A stretch of DNA of 64,000 nt from Opitutaceae bacterium (GTDB taxonomy: Bacteria; Verrucomicrobiota; Verrucomicrobiia; Opitutales; Opitutaceae). The stretch is from the NCBI GenBank assembly GCA_027482185.1, contig JAIXWF010000015.1, forward strand, positions 186,001 to 250,000, given 5' to 3'. A program made the translations under genes and the position numbers. Positions 27,674 through 38,663 of the stretch are shown here, one piece after another. Under the pieces are notes generated by a model, which saw only the letters and a list, made by a program, of their open reading frames with translations, was not told where the DNA came from and did not search any database. How positions within the stretch are numbered: position 1 is the first letter of the stretch; each line of letters opens with the position of its first letter.

Positions 27674-30196
27674 ATGCTTTCCCGTTTCCTCGGCGCGTTG
27701 CTGACCTTGGCCCTCGCGGCCTCCGCCTTCGGCCAAGCTGCCTTCGCCCCGGTCATCACGCGCCAACCCGAAGGCGTCAGCGTCTTCGTCGGCGAGACCG
27801 CCGTGCTCAGCGCCGCCGTCGACGGCAACCCCGCGCCGGCCATCCAGTGGTTCCGCAACAGCGCCCTCGTGCCCAGCGCCGGCACCGCCACCTTCACGCT
27901 GCCCAACGCCGCCCTCGCCGACTTCGCGACCTACCACTTCGTCGCCACGAATTCCGAGGGCTCCGTCACCTCGGTTCCCGTCGCCATCTACGTTTCCAAA
28001 CGGCCCCAGACGATCACGCTCAACGTCTCCGCCGCCCAGGCTCCCGCCGGCTCCAGCGTCACCGTCTCCGCCACCGCGACGTCGGGACTGCCCGTCACGC
28101 TCACGCTCGTCTCCGGTTCCGCCTCCCTCAGCGGCGGCCTGCTCACCGGCAGCGGCGGCAACGTCGTCGTGCGCGCCGCCCAGGCCGGCAACGGCAACTT
28201 CGAGGCCGCGACCTCCGTCGAACGCACGGTCGCGTTCGTCTCCGGATCGCTTTCGCCCTTCATCCCCGCGCCCCTCGCCGACCAAGCGGTCCTCGCCGGC
28301 ACCGCCGTCGTCCTCCGCGCGACCGCCGTCGGCACGCCGGTCCCGACGTATCAGTGGTTCAAGGACGGCGTCGCCGTCCCCGGCGCCGTCGCCGATACGT
28401 TGGCCTTCGCCGCCGTCACGGTGGCCGACGCCGGCCGCTACTCCGTCGTCGCCACCAACCTTGCCGGCACCGCCACCTCGGCCGCCAACCTCGTCGTCCG
28501 CGCCGCCCCGGTCTTCACCGTGCAGCCCACGGCGCAGAACGTGACCGCCGGCACCGCCGTGACGTTCACCGCCGCCGTCACGGGTTCGCCCGCGCCCACG
28601 TTGCAATGGCGGAAAAACGGCACCGCCCTCCCCGGCGCCACCGGCGCGACGCTCACGCTGCCCGCCGCGGTCGCGGCCGACGCCGGCCGCTACGATGTCG
28701 TCGCCACCAACGTCGTCGGTTCCGTCACCAGCGTCCCCGCCGTCCTCGGCGTCACCGTCCGCAGCTTCGCCGGTCTCTGGATCGGCCGCACCGCCGCGCC
28801 CGCCGGCGCCGGCGACGCCGCGCTCTTTGTCCGCGCCGACGGCACCGCCGTCTTCCTCGCGCTCGCGCCCAGCCCGATCGGCGTCGCCGTGACGAACCTG
28901 CGGGTGACCGCGACCGGCACGTTCACGGCCGCGACCACGTCGCTCGCCGCCGCTCCGCGCGCCGTCACGGTTCTCGGCAATCTCGACGAAAACGCCGGCA
29001 CCTTCAACGGCACCCTCGCCGAACTCGGCGTCACCTTCGACGGCACCCGCGCTCCCGCGACGGGCCCCGCCGCCGCCGTGGCCGGCTTCTATCACGCCGC
29101 CCTGATCGGCAGCGCCGACGGTCGCGGCTACGTCGTCCTCGGCGCCGACGGCCGGGCCGTCCTCTTCACCGGCACGAGCGCGGCGCCGGACGGCGGCCGC
29201 GGCACCTTCGGGACCAACGGCCGCGTCGCGCTCGTCACCGCGGGCGGCGCCACCGTCGATCTCGGTTTCAACAACGGCTCCCTCTCCGGCACGGTCCGCG
29301 CCGGCACCGTGACCGGCGCCATCGGCGGCGCGATCGACGGCGTCGCGGGCACCGAGCGTCTCGCCAATCTCTCCATCCGCAGCACGACGCAAAACGCGTC
29401 CCCGCTGATCACCGGCTTCGTCGTCACCGGTCCCGCCGGAACGACGAAACAGGTGCTCGTCCGCGCCGCGGGCCCCGCCATCGGAGTCGCGCCGTTCAAC
29501 GTTCCCGGCGCCCTCGCCGATCCGACGCTGCAATTGCAACGCGGCACGACCGCCGTCGCGCAAAACGACGACTGGAGCACGCCGCCCGCCGGCGCCGCCG
29601 CGCTGACTGCCGCCGCCGCGTCCGTCGGCGCGTTTCCCTTCCGCGCCGGCAGCACCGACGCCGCCCTCGTCGCCACTCTCGCGCCCGCGGCGTACACGGC
29701 TACCGTCGCCGGCGGCAACGGCGTCGTCCTCGCCGAGGTCTACGAATTGCCGGCCGCGAACGTGGCCCCGGGCTCCCGCCGCCTCGTCAACATTTCCGCC
29801 CGCGGCATTGTCGCTCCCGCCAATCCGCTCATCGCCGGCTTCGTGATCGCCGGCACGGCCCCGCAACGCGTGCTCATCCGCGGCATCGGGCCCACGATCG
29901 GCGGCGCCCCCTTCAACGTCGCCGGCGCCCTGCCCAACCCGCAGCTCGCCGTGTTCCGCGGCACAACGGCCGTGAAGGCCAACGACGATTGGTTCCGCGA
30001 CGCCGACGCCGCGCTCATCCGCACCACGGCTACGCAGGTCGGAGCGTTCGCCCTCGGTGCGCAGAGTCTCGACGCCGCCACGCTCCTCTTCCTCGAACCC
30101 GGCGCCTACACCGTGCAAATCACCGGCCCCGCGAACGCCAATGCCGCCAACGGCACGGGCATCGCCTTGATCGAGATCTACGAAGCAGCGCCATAA
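27674..30196 (+). CDS. large secreted protein with Ig-like domains and two C-terminal GFVI/GPAI modules
   Basis: 840 residues. A signal peptide (MLSRFLGALLTLALAASAFG) is followed by an Ig-like domain (about 28-108, with the AIQWFRNSALV tryptophan strand and YHFVATNSEGS), then a MBG/Big-like strand block (about 112-190). Two further Ig-like domains follow (about 196-360; TYQWFKDGVAVPG, TLQWRKNGTALPG, each with an AGRYDVVATN-type end), then a beta-rich region (about 365-560, GLWIGRTAAPAG). Two copies of a C-terminal module begin at about 578 and 718 (ITGFVVTG, VLVRAAGPAI, NDDW, GAFPF, EVYE). It is likely a surface or extracellular adhesion or binding protein. No enzyme motif is visible. Confidence 0.85.
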   Translation: MLSRFLGALLTLALAASAFGQAAFAPVITRQPEGVSVFVGETAVLSAAVDGNPAPAIQWFRNSALVPSAGTATFTLPNAALADFATYHFVATNSEGSVTSVPVAIYVSKRPQTITLNVSAAQAPAGSSVTVSATATSGLPVTLTLVSGSASLSGGLLTGSGGNVVVRAAQAGNGNFEAATSVERTVAFVSGSLSPFIPAPLADQAVLAGTAVVLRATAVGTPVPTYQWFKDGVAVPGAVADTLAFAAVTVADAGRYSVVATNLAGTATSAANLVVRAAPVFTVQPTAQNVTAGTAVTFTAAVTGSPAPTLQWRKNGTALPGATGATLTLPAAVAADAGRYDVVATNVVGSVTSVPAVLGVTVRSFAGLWIGRTAAPAGAGDAALFVRADGTAVFLALAPSPIGVAVTNLRVTATGTFTAATTSLAAAPRAVTVLGNLDENAGTFNGTLAELGVTFDGTRAPATGPAAAVAGFYHAALIGSADGRGYVVLGADGRAVLFTGTSAAPDGGRGTFGTNGRVALVTAGGATVDLGFNNGSLSGTVRAGTVTGAIGGAIDGVAGTERLANLSIRSTTQNASPLITGFVVTGPAGTTKQVLVRAAGPAIGVAPFNVPGALADPTLQLQRGTTAVAQNDDWSTPPAGAAALTAAAASVGAFPFRAGSTDAALVATLAPAAYTATVAGGNGVVLAEVYELPAANVAPGSRRLVNISARGIVAPANPLIAGFVIAGTAPQRVLIRGIGPTIGGAPFNVAGALPNPQLAVFRGTTAVKANDDWFRDADAALIRTTATQVGAFALGAQSLDAATLLFLEPGAYTVQITGPANANAANGTGIALIEIYEAAP

Positions 30197-30211
30197 CCGC
30201 GCCCCGCCCGT

Positions 30212-30234
30212 AGCCCGGGCCTTCAGCCCGGGTC
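30212..30234 (+). repeat. GC hairpin after the Ig-domain gene
   Basis: CCCGGGC/GCCCGGG, a 7-bp stem with loop CTTCA, starts 18 bases past the stop codon; there is no T run. It resembles the short AGCCCGGGC-type hairpin seen scattered in some GC-rich genomes. The remaining 140 bases up to the next gene show no ORF. Confidence 0.5.
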
Positions 30235-30374
30235 CTCCATTCAGCGCACGCACCCGTTCCGCAATTTCGGGCAAATTCCCGCTTGTGCCGCCGTGCGCCC
30301 GCGCATCGCGTCGGCACGTCTTCCCGGGAGCGCTTCATCTGCCGCGGAGACATTTTTCTCCCCGCATTACCTCC

Positions 30375-31235
30375 ATGAAGCACTCCCCTGTTCCGTCGGT
30401 CGCTCTCGCCCTTGCCCTCGCCTTCGTTGCCGGCCCGCTGGCCGCCCAGACGATCGTCGACGATTTCTCCAACGCCGGCGCGCTCGTCGGCACCGCGCCG
30501 GACACCGGCAACGGCCCCTGGACCCAGATCGGAGCCTCCGCCGCCTCGCCCCTCGCCGTCACCGGCGGCACCCTGTCCCTCGCCGCCGCCTCCGGTCAAA
30601 GCGCGCAGCTCAACTTCGCCGCGGGCAATCTCTCCACCGGCACCGTCTACGCCGGGATCACGTTCACCGTCGCGCCCGGCTCGATCTCGTCCGTCAGCGG
30701 CACCATCAGCACGTTCTTCGGCTTCCGCTCCGGCACCGCCGCCACCGGCGACTATGAAGTCGGCGCCGGTCTCTTCCGCCCCAACGGGACCGCGCAGACG
30801 GCCGGAGCCCTGCCGACGACGACCACGCAGTTCCAGGTCGGCTTCGGCGACGGCGTCTCGCTCGCCAACGGCGGCACCCGCTGGAGCGAAACCGGCACGA
30901 CCGGCACCTCTTACCGCCTGGTCATCGGTTGGAACCTCGACACCAATTCGGCGCGGCTGTGGATCAACCCCACCTCCGACGTTTCCGCCTTCGCCAGCAT
31001 CGGCTCGGGACTGACGGGTGAAGCGCGCGGCATCTTCGTCCGCCAAGGCGCCGCCACCAGCGGCCAAATCAATCTCTCGAATCTCCAGGTTTCGACCGAC
31101 TTTGCCACCGCGGCGGCGATTCCCGAACCGTCAACCTACGCGACCGCGGCCGGTCTGGTCGCCCTCGGCTTGGCGTGGTTTCGCCGGCGCCGTTTCGGGC
31201 CGGATCACAACGGTGAACCTGAAAAACGCAGTTGA
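30375..31235 (+). CDS. PEP-CTERM sorting-domain protein
   Basis: 286 residues from ATG 30375, which begins a signal peptide (MKHSPVPSVALALALAFVAG, cleavage near AAQT). The middle is a beta-sandwich-like, Thr/Ser/Gly-rich exported domain of unknown function. The C-terminus is a textbook PEP-CTERM anchor: IPEPSTYATAAGLVALGLAW, then the basic cluster FRRRRF. Such proteins are processed by an exosortase and often associate with extracellular polysaccharide. No exosortase is encoded in this window. A short tail (GPDHNGEPEKRS) continues past the basic cluster, longer than usual, and the stop codon lies at the edge of an intergenic repeat, so the tail may be a read-through addition. Confidence 0.85.
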   Translation: MKHSPVPSVALALALAFVAGPLAAQTIVDDFSNAGALVGTAPDTGNGPWTQIGASAASPLAVTGGTLSLAAASGQSAQLNFAAGNLSTGTVYAGITFTVAPGSISSVSGTISTFFGFRSGTAATGDYEVGAGLFRPNGTAQTAGALPTTTTQFQVGFGDGVSLANGGTRWSETGTTGTSYRLVIGWNLDTNSARLWINPTSDVSAFASIGSGLTGEARGIFVRQGAATSGQINLSNLQVSTDFATAAAIPEPSTYATAAGLVALGLAWFRRRRFGPDHNGEPEKRS

Positions 31236-31370
31236 ACCACAGAGACTCGAAGAACCCGGAGACAAACCGGACGAAAACACCTGGAATTGGGCTCACCTGC
31301 GGGGCGAATCGGTCGTTCGGGCCACCTTTGCCTCCGACCCCATTTCTCTGTGCGCTCGGTGCCTTTGTGG
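31229..31370. repeat. ACCACAGAGA-type intergenic repeat after the PEP-CTERM gene
   Basis: The gap begins, inside the stop codon region, with GTTGAACCACAGAGACTC. Near its other end (31344-31373) the complement-type series CTCTGTGCGCTCGGTGCC and CTTTGTGGTG appears, giving imperfect inverted arms about 80 bases apart. Short CACAGAG/CACAAAG units recur with about 8-base spacing. It lies between two convergent genes and contains no coding sequence of its own. Confidence 0.6.
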
Positions 31371-31454
31371 TGAGCAGGGGACTGCAGAATCTTGGCTGAA
31401 AGGTCGGCCGGTCGAGCGGGCAACGCGCACGGCGGAGCGCCGCTGCTGGGACAC

Positions 31455-31484
31455 AAAAAAGGCAGGCTCCGCAGAGCCTGCCTT
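31455..31484 (-). terminator. intrinsic terminator of the TPR membrane-protein gene
   Basis: An 11-bp stem (AAGGCAGGCTC with GAGCCTGCCTT) and loop CGCA. Read on the minus strand it is followed by a T run (AAAAAA at 31455-31460 on the plus strand), and it lies 39 bases beyond the TPR gene stop. Confidence 0.8.
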
Positions 31485-31522
31485 GGAAAACGGATACGCG
31501 GACCGGAGCCGGCCCGCCGGGC

Positions 31523-32257
31523 TTACTTGCCGGGCAACTTCACGCCGGCGGCAGGAGCCGCATCGGCGGGCTTGGCGTCGGCCGGGGCGGCGGGAAGCGT
31601 CGCGCGCAGCGACATGCCGCGCTGCGTCCACGGGCTCGACGGATCGATCTGCATCAACTGCTCGGAGTATTTCTGCGCGTCGGCCACATTGCCCGCTTCC
31701 ACCGCGAGGCTGGTGAGGTGGTAGGCCGCTTCGGTCCGGATCGCCTTGAACTGAGCGGCATCGCCGGCAAGGCGCTGCAGGTCGCTCACGCCTTCGGCGG
31801 CTTTGCCGCCCTTGATCTTGGCGAGAGCCAGACCGAGTTGGGCGCGGGCGCCAAGCGGCGTGCCCTTGAGCAACGCGACGGCTTTTTCGTAACCGGCGAT
31901 GGCGTCGGCCGGCTTGGCCGCGGCATAGGCTTCGTCGGCCAGCCGCACGTGCGCGATACCGGCGAGGGAATGGCTGCCGTTGGCCGAGATGAAAGCTTTG
32001 AGCTGATCGGATGTCGTCGCGGCCGCGTAAGCCTTCTCGATGTCGCGCTCCTTCTGGCGCTCCATGTATTCCCAGCCGCCCTTGCCGACGATGGCGACGA
32101 GGACCAGCGCGCAAACGCCCATCACCGCCGAACGGTACTTGGCCCAGAAAAGCTGCAGTTTTTCGTCGAACGAAATCGCATTCGCGGCATCGACCGGGAC
32201 CAAGTTGCGGTCGTCACCGGCGGGAGGCGGAGCGGAAGGAGTGGCGGGGGTGGTCAT
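31523..32257 (-). CDS. membrane-anchored tetratricopeptide (YfgM-like) protein
   Basis: 244 residues from ATG 32257, preferred over the ORF-track start at 32296. A Pro-rich cytoplasmic N-terminus is followed by one membrane helix (about 44-59, AVMGVCALVLVAIVGKGG) and a periplasmic helical-repeat part (about 68-215) with Ala-rich TPR-like pairs (HVRLADEAYAAAKPADAIAG, GLALAKIKGGKAAEGVSDLQ, AAYHLTSLAVEAGNVADAQK). It is organised like YfgM/TPR_21 proteins, which act with periplasmic chaperones. The C-terminal 25 residues are Ala/Pro/Lys-rich and probably disordered. Confidence 0.8.
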   Translation of the reverse strand: MTTPATPSAPPPAGDDRNLVPVDAANAISFDEKLQLFWAKYRSAVMGVCALVLVAIVGKGGWEYMERQKERDIEKAYAAATTSDQLKAFISANGSHSLAGIAHVRLADEAYAAAKPADAIAGYEKAVALLKGTPLGARAQLGLALAKIKGGKAAEGVSDLQRLAGDAAQFKAIRTEAAYHLTSLAVEAGNVADAQKYSEQLMQIDPSSPWTQRGMSLRATLPAAPADAKPADAAPAAGVKLPGK

Positions 32258-32367
32258 GCGGACGGATTTGGCTGAATGAACCGACAACGAGAGCAAATGC
32301 CACCGGCCCTGTCCATCCCTGTGTTGCCCCGGCGGTGTCCTGGTTTGAAATCCGAATCGCGGCGGGC

Positions 32368-33231
32368 TCAGTCGAAGACGACGGTCTTGTTGCCGTACAC
32401 CAACACCCGGCTCTCCAGGTGCCAGCGCATCGCCTGCGCGAGGACCGATTTCTCGAGATCCTTGCCCTTGCGCACGAGATCCTCGACGCCGTGGCGGTGC
32501 GTCACCCGCGTCACATCCTGATGGATGATAGGACCTTCATCGAGGTCCCGCGTCGCGTAGTGCGCCGTCGCCCCGATCAGTTTCACGCCGCGGGCATGGG
32601 CCTGATGGTAAGGCCGGCCGCCGGCAAACGCGGGCAAAAAGGAATGGTGGATGTTGATCACCGGCACCCCGAGCCGGTCGAGCAAATCGGCCGACAGCAC
32701 CTGCATGTACCGCGCGAGCACGACGAGGTCGGCGCGCAGTTCCTTGACCAACGCGCATTGCTGCGCCTCGGCCGCGGTCTTGGTTTCGGCGGCGACCGGA
32801 ATGTGATGGAACGTGAGTCCGTAGCCCCGGGCCGCGGGCTCGAGGTCGCGGTGGTTGCTCACGACGCCGACGAGGTCGCAGGCAAACTCACCCGCCTTCC
32901 AACGCAGCGCGACGTCGTGGAAGCAATGGTCCGACTTGGAAACAAACACCGCGACGCGCGGCCGCCGGCTGGAAACCGCCACGTGCGCGTGCATCCCCAG
33001 CGAAGCCGCGAAGGCCTTGAAATCCTCGGCGTCGCGCTCCGCCACGCCGGTCGCCCCGGTCGGCACCCACTCGACGCGCTGGAAAAAGATCCCCGCCTCC
33101 ATATCGCGGTGCTGGTCGGCGTGCAGAATATTGCCGCCGCGCGCGAAGATCCATCCCGACACCCGCGCGACAAGACCGGGTTGGTCGGGACCGTGCAGGA
33201 GAGCGATGAGGGTGGCGGCGGATTCGGACAT
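32368..33231 (-). CDS. purU: formyltetrahydrofolate deformylase
   Basis: 287 residues. The N-terminal ACT domain (about 7-85, LIALLHGPDQPGLVARVSGW) is followed by a formyl-transferase domain with the catalytic pattern in INIHHSFLPAFAGGRPYHQA, GVKLIGATAHYATRDLDEGP and IIHQDV. It releases formate from 10-formyl-tetrahydrofolate, balancing one-carbon pools and supplying formate for purine synthesis. The ACT domain plus the complete Asn-His-Asp set separates it from PurN. It is a single gene, with short gaps to its neighbours on the same strand. Confidence 0.94.
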   Translation of the reverse strand: MSESAATLIALLHGPDQPGLVARVSGWIFARGGNILHADQHRDMEAGIFFQRVEWVPTGATGVAERDAEDFKAFAASLGMHAHVAVSSRRPRVAVFVSKSDHCFHDVALRWKAGEFACDLVGVVSNHRDLEPAARGYGLTFHHIPVAAETKTAAEAQQCALVKELRADLVVLARYMQVLSADLLDRLGVPVINIHHSFLPAFAGGRPYHQAHARGVKLIGATAHYATRDLDEGPIIHQDVTRVTHRHGVEDLVRKGKDLEKSVLAQAMRWHLESRVLVYGNKTVVFD

Positions 33232-33292
33232 GGAAGCGCCAGCCTAGGCGGAGCGGACCGCGCTTGTCACGCGCGGCCTCGGCCCGCCGCCG

Positions 33293-34261
33293 TCACGGCA
33301 CGAGCAACACCTTACCGGTCGTCTGCCGGCCCTCGAGCGCGCGGTGCGCCTCGGCGGCTTGGGCCAGCGGATACGTCGCGCCGATGCGCACGTTGAGCGA
33401 ACCCTCGGCGGCCCACGCAAACAGCTCCGCCGCCCGGCCCCGCAGTTCCGCCGGCGTCAACGTGTAGTGCGCGAGCGTCGGCCGCGTGATGAAGAGCGAA
33501 CCTTTCTGCGCCAGCAGCAGCGGCGCGAATTCCGGCACCGCTCCGCTGGAATTGCCGTAGGTCACCATCATGCCGCGCGGCCGCAGGCTGTCGATGGAAC
33601 CGGCAAACGTGTCCTTGCCCACGGAGTCGTACACGACGTCCAGGCCGCGTCCGCCGGTGAACTCGCGCGCGGCCGCGGTAAAGTTGTCGCGGGTGTAGAG
33701 GCAGACGGCGTCCGCGCCCGCCCCGCGGGCCAGCTCGGCCTTGGCTTCGGTGCCGACGGTCGCAAGCACGCGCGCGCCGCGGCGCTTCGCGATCTGGATG
33801 AGCAGCAGCCCGACGCCGCCCGCGCCCGCGTGCACGAGCGCATGGTCGCCGGCTTTGAGGGGAAACGTATCCACGGCGAGGTAGTGCGCCGTCATGCCCT
33901 GCAGCAGCAGCGCGGCGGCCTGGGCCGACGTGACGCCGGCCGGAATCGCGACCGCGCCGGCCGCACTCACGAGGGCCTCGCCGGCATAGGCGCCGAGCAC
34001 CTTGGCGCTGCCAATGCGGTCGCCGACGCGGAATTCAGTCACACCCTCGCCGACCGCGGTCACGGTGCCGGCGGCTTCCTGCCCCAGCGTGAGGGGCAGG
34101 TCGGCCTTGTAGAGCCCGCGCCGGAAATAGACATCGATGAAGTTGACGCCGGCCGCCTCGACGCGGAAGCGCACTTCGCCGGCGCGCGGAGCCGGCACGG
34201 GAATCTCTTCGGCGCGGAGCTTTTCGGCTCCGCCGGTTTCGTGGATGCGGATCGCGAGCAT
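33293..34261 (-). CDS. zinc-free quinone oxidoreductase / NADPH:quinone reductase (MDR family)
   Basis: 322 residues from ATG 34261 (MLAIRIHETGGAEKLRAEEI), preferred over the longer track start. The GroES-like N-terminus has the family's AAGVNFIDVYFRRGLYK and LPLTLGQEAAGTVTAVGEGV. The Rossmann motif is HAGAGGVGLLLIQIAKRRGA (144-163). No zinc ligands are visible. Relatives reduce quinones with NADPH and may protect against oxidative stress. Upstream lies a period-9 palindromic repeat and the carB stop. Confidence 0.92.
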   Translation of the reverse strand: MLAIRIHETGGAEKLRAEEIPVPAPRAGEVRFRVEAAGVNFIDVYFRRGLYKADLPLTLGQEAAGTVTAVGEGVTEFRVGDRIGSAKVLGAYAGEALVSAAGAVAIPAGVTSAQAAALLLQGMTAHYLAVDTFPLKAGDHALVHAGAGGVGLLLIQIAKRRGARVLATVGTEAKAELARGAGADAVCLYTRDNFTAAAREFTGGRGLDVVYDSVGKDTFAGSIDSLRPRGMMVTYGNSSGAVPEFAPLLLAQKGSLFITRPTLAHYTLTPAELRGRAAELFAWAAEGSLNVRIGATYPLAQAAEAHRALEGRQTTGKVLLVP

Positions 34262-34318
34262 GCGCGGCAGCGTGCGCGCCGCGGCCGCGGTGGCAAGCGG
34301 GGGCAAGACAGAAGACCG

Positions 34319-34394
34319 ATAGGACAGATGCGACGGCTACGACCTATAGGACCGATATCGGTCCCATCCGTCCTATCCGTCCCATAGGTCCTAT
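34319..34394. repeat. period-9 palindromic repeat between carB and the quinone oxidoreductase
   Basis: Two 38-nt arms meet head to head at 34356/34357 (ACCGAT-ATCGGT centre). The right arm is a clean series of 9-mers ATCGGTCCC, ATCCGTCCT, ATCCGTCCC, ATAGGTCCT. The left arm is the degenerate complement, agreeing at about 30 of 38 positions. Same family as 10336-10433. It lies just beyond the carB stop (34414-34416 on the minus strand) and upstream of the oxidoreductase start. Confidence 0.85.
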
Positions 34395-34413
34395 ACCCCT
34401 TACACCCCGATCC

Positions 34414-37656
<3,243 letters not shown>

Positions 37657-37811
37657 GAGCGTAGATTTCGGCGAGAGTTGAGAGCGGGGAAACGCGCGGC
37701 AAGCGGGAAAGCGGTCCGCCCGCCGCGCCCGGCAATTTCCACGGGCCCGCACCGCGAATTTCCCGCGGACGAAGGCTCGCCGCCCGGGCCCAGAACCCCC
37801 AGCGTCCGCCC

Positions 37812-38663
37812 GTGCCCCGACGCCTCGCCCCAGGCCTGTTCGCGCTCTGTGTCTTAATTGCGTCCGCCGCCGCCCTGCCGGCCCAGGATTCGCACCGCGG
37901 CGCCCCGGCCGCCGCGCCCGCCGCCGTCGTCCTGCCCCAAACGCCCGCCGACCTCGCCGCCGGCGCGCAATTCTTCCAGGTCCACTGCGCGCTCTGCCAC
38001 GGCGCCAAGGGCGAGGGCGGCAAGGGCCCGACCCTCGCCGTCCCGGTGTTGCCCCGCGCGGCGGACGACGTCGCCCTCGTCCGCCTCATCACGCAAGGCA
38101 TCGGCGGCACGGAAATGCCCGCGTCCAAACTCGGCGCCGCCGAGATCGCGCAGCTCGCGGCCTTCGTCCGTGCCCTCGGCCGCCTGCCGGTCGAACCCGT
38201 GCCCGGCGATCCCGCCCGCGGCGCGCAGCTCTTCGCCACCAAGGGCGGTTGCACCGCCTGCCACACCGTGGCCGGCCGCGGCGGCGCCTTCGGCCCGGAC
38301 CTCACGTTCATCGGCCAGCGCCGCAGCGCGGGCTACCTGCGCCGCGCCCTGCTCGCACCCGCCGCCGACGTGCCGCAAAGCGCCACGCCCTACCGCTCTG
38401 ACGTCAGCCTGCCGGAAAACTTCCTCTTTGTCCGCGCCGTGCTGCGCGACGGCCGCACCCTCGCCGGCGTGCGCCTGAACGAAGACGCGTTTTCCCTCCA
38501 GCTGCGCGAAGCCTCCGGCCGCATCCACTCCGTCTTCAAGGCCGACCTCGCCGCCCTGCACAAGGACCGCGGCTTTTCCCCCATGCCCGCCTACGGCGAT
38601 CTGCTCGCGCCGGCGGAAATCGACGACCTCGTCGCCTACCTTGTCTCCCTCCGCCGGCCATGA
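37812..38663 (+). CDS. dihaem cytochrome c, partner of PQQ dehydrogenase
   Basis: 283 residues. A signal peptide ([20 protein letters not shown]) is followed by two cytochrome c domains with CxxCH motifs at CALCH (59-63) and CTACH (147-151), and methionines that could serve as axial ligands ([16 protein letters not shown]). It is a periplasmic electron carrier. It overlaps the PQQ dehydrogenase gene by 4 bases (ATGA), so the two are translationally coupled and the cytochrome probably accepts electrons from the quinoprotein. The C-terminal [20 protein letters not shown] stretch is the non-haem beta domain often seen in such cytochromes from soil bacteria. Confidence 0.92.
   Translation: MPRRLAPGLFALCVLIASAAALPAQDSHRGAPAAAPAAVVLPQTPADLAAGAQFFQVHCALCHGAKGEGGKGPTLAVPVLPRAADDVALVRLITQGIGGTEMPASKLGAAEIAQLAAFVRALGRLPVEPVPGDPARGAQLFATKGGCTACHTVAGRGGAFGPDLTFIGQRRSAGYLRRALLAPAADVPQSATPYRSDVSLPENFLFVRAVLRDGRTLAGVRLNEDAFSLQLREASGRIHSVFKADLAALHKDRGFSPMPAYGDLLAPAEIDDLVAYLVSLRRP

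Noticed and set aside
27596-30274. 892-aa minus-strand ORF opposite the Ig-domain protein
   Set aside because: Gly/Arg/Asp-rich antisense shadow of a repetitive GC-rich gene.
31205-31456. 83-aa minus-strand ORF in the PEP-CTERM/TPR gap
   Set aside because: It is a translation of the CACAGAG-type repeat (HKGTERTE-like peptide), which recurs as a spurious ORF wherever this repeat occurs.
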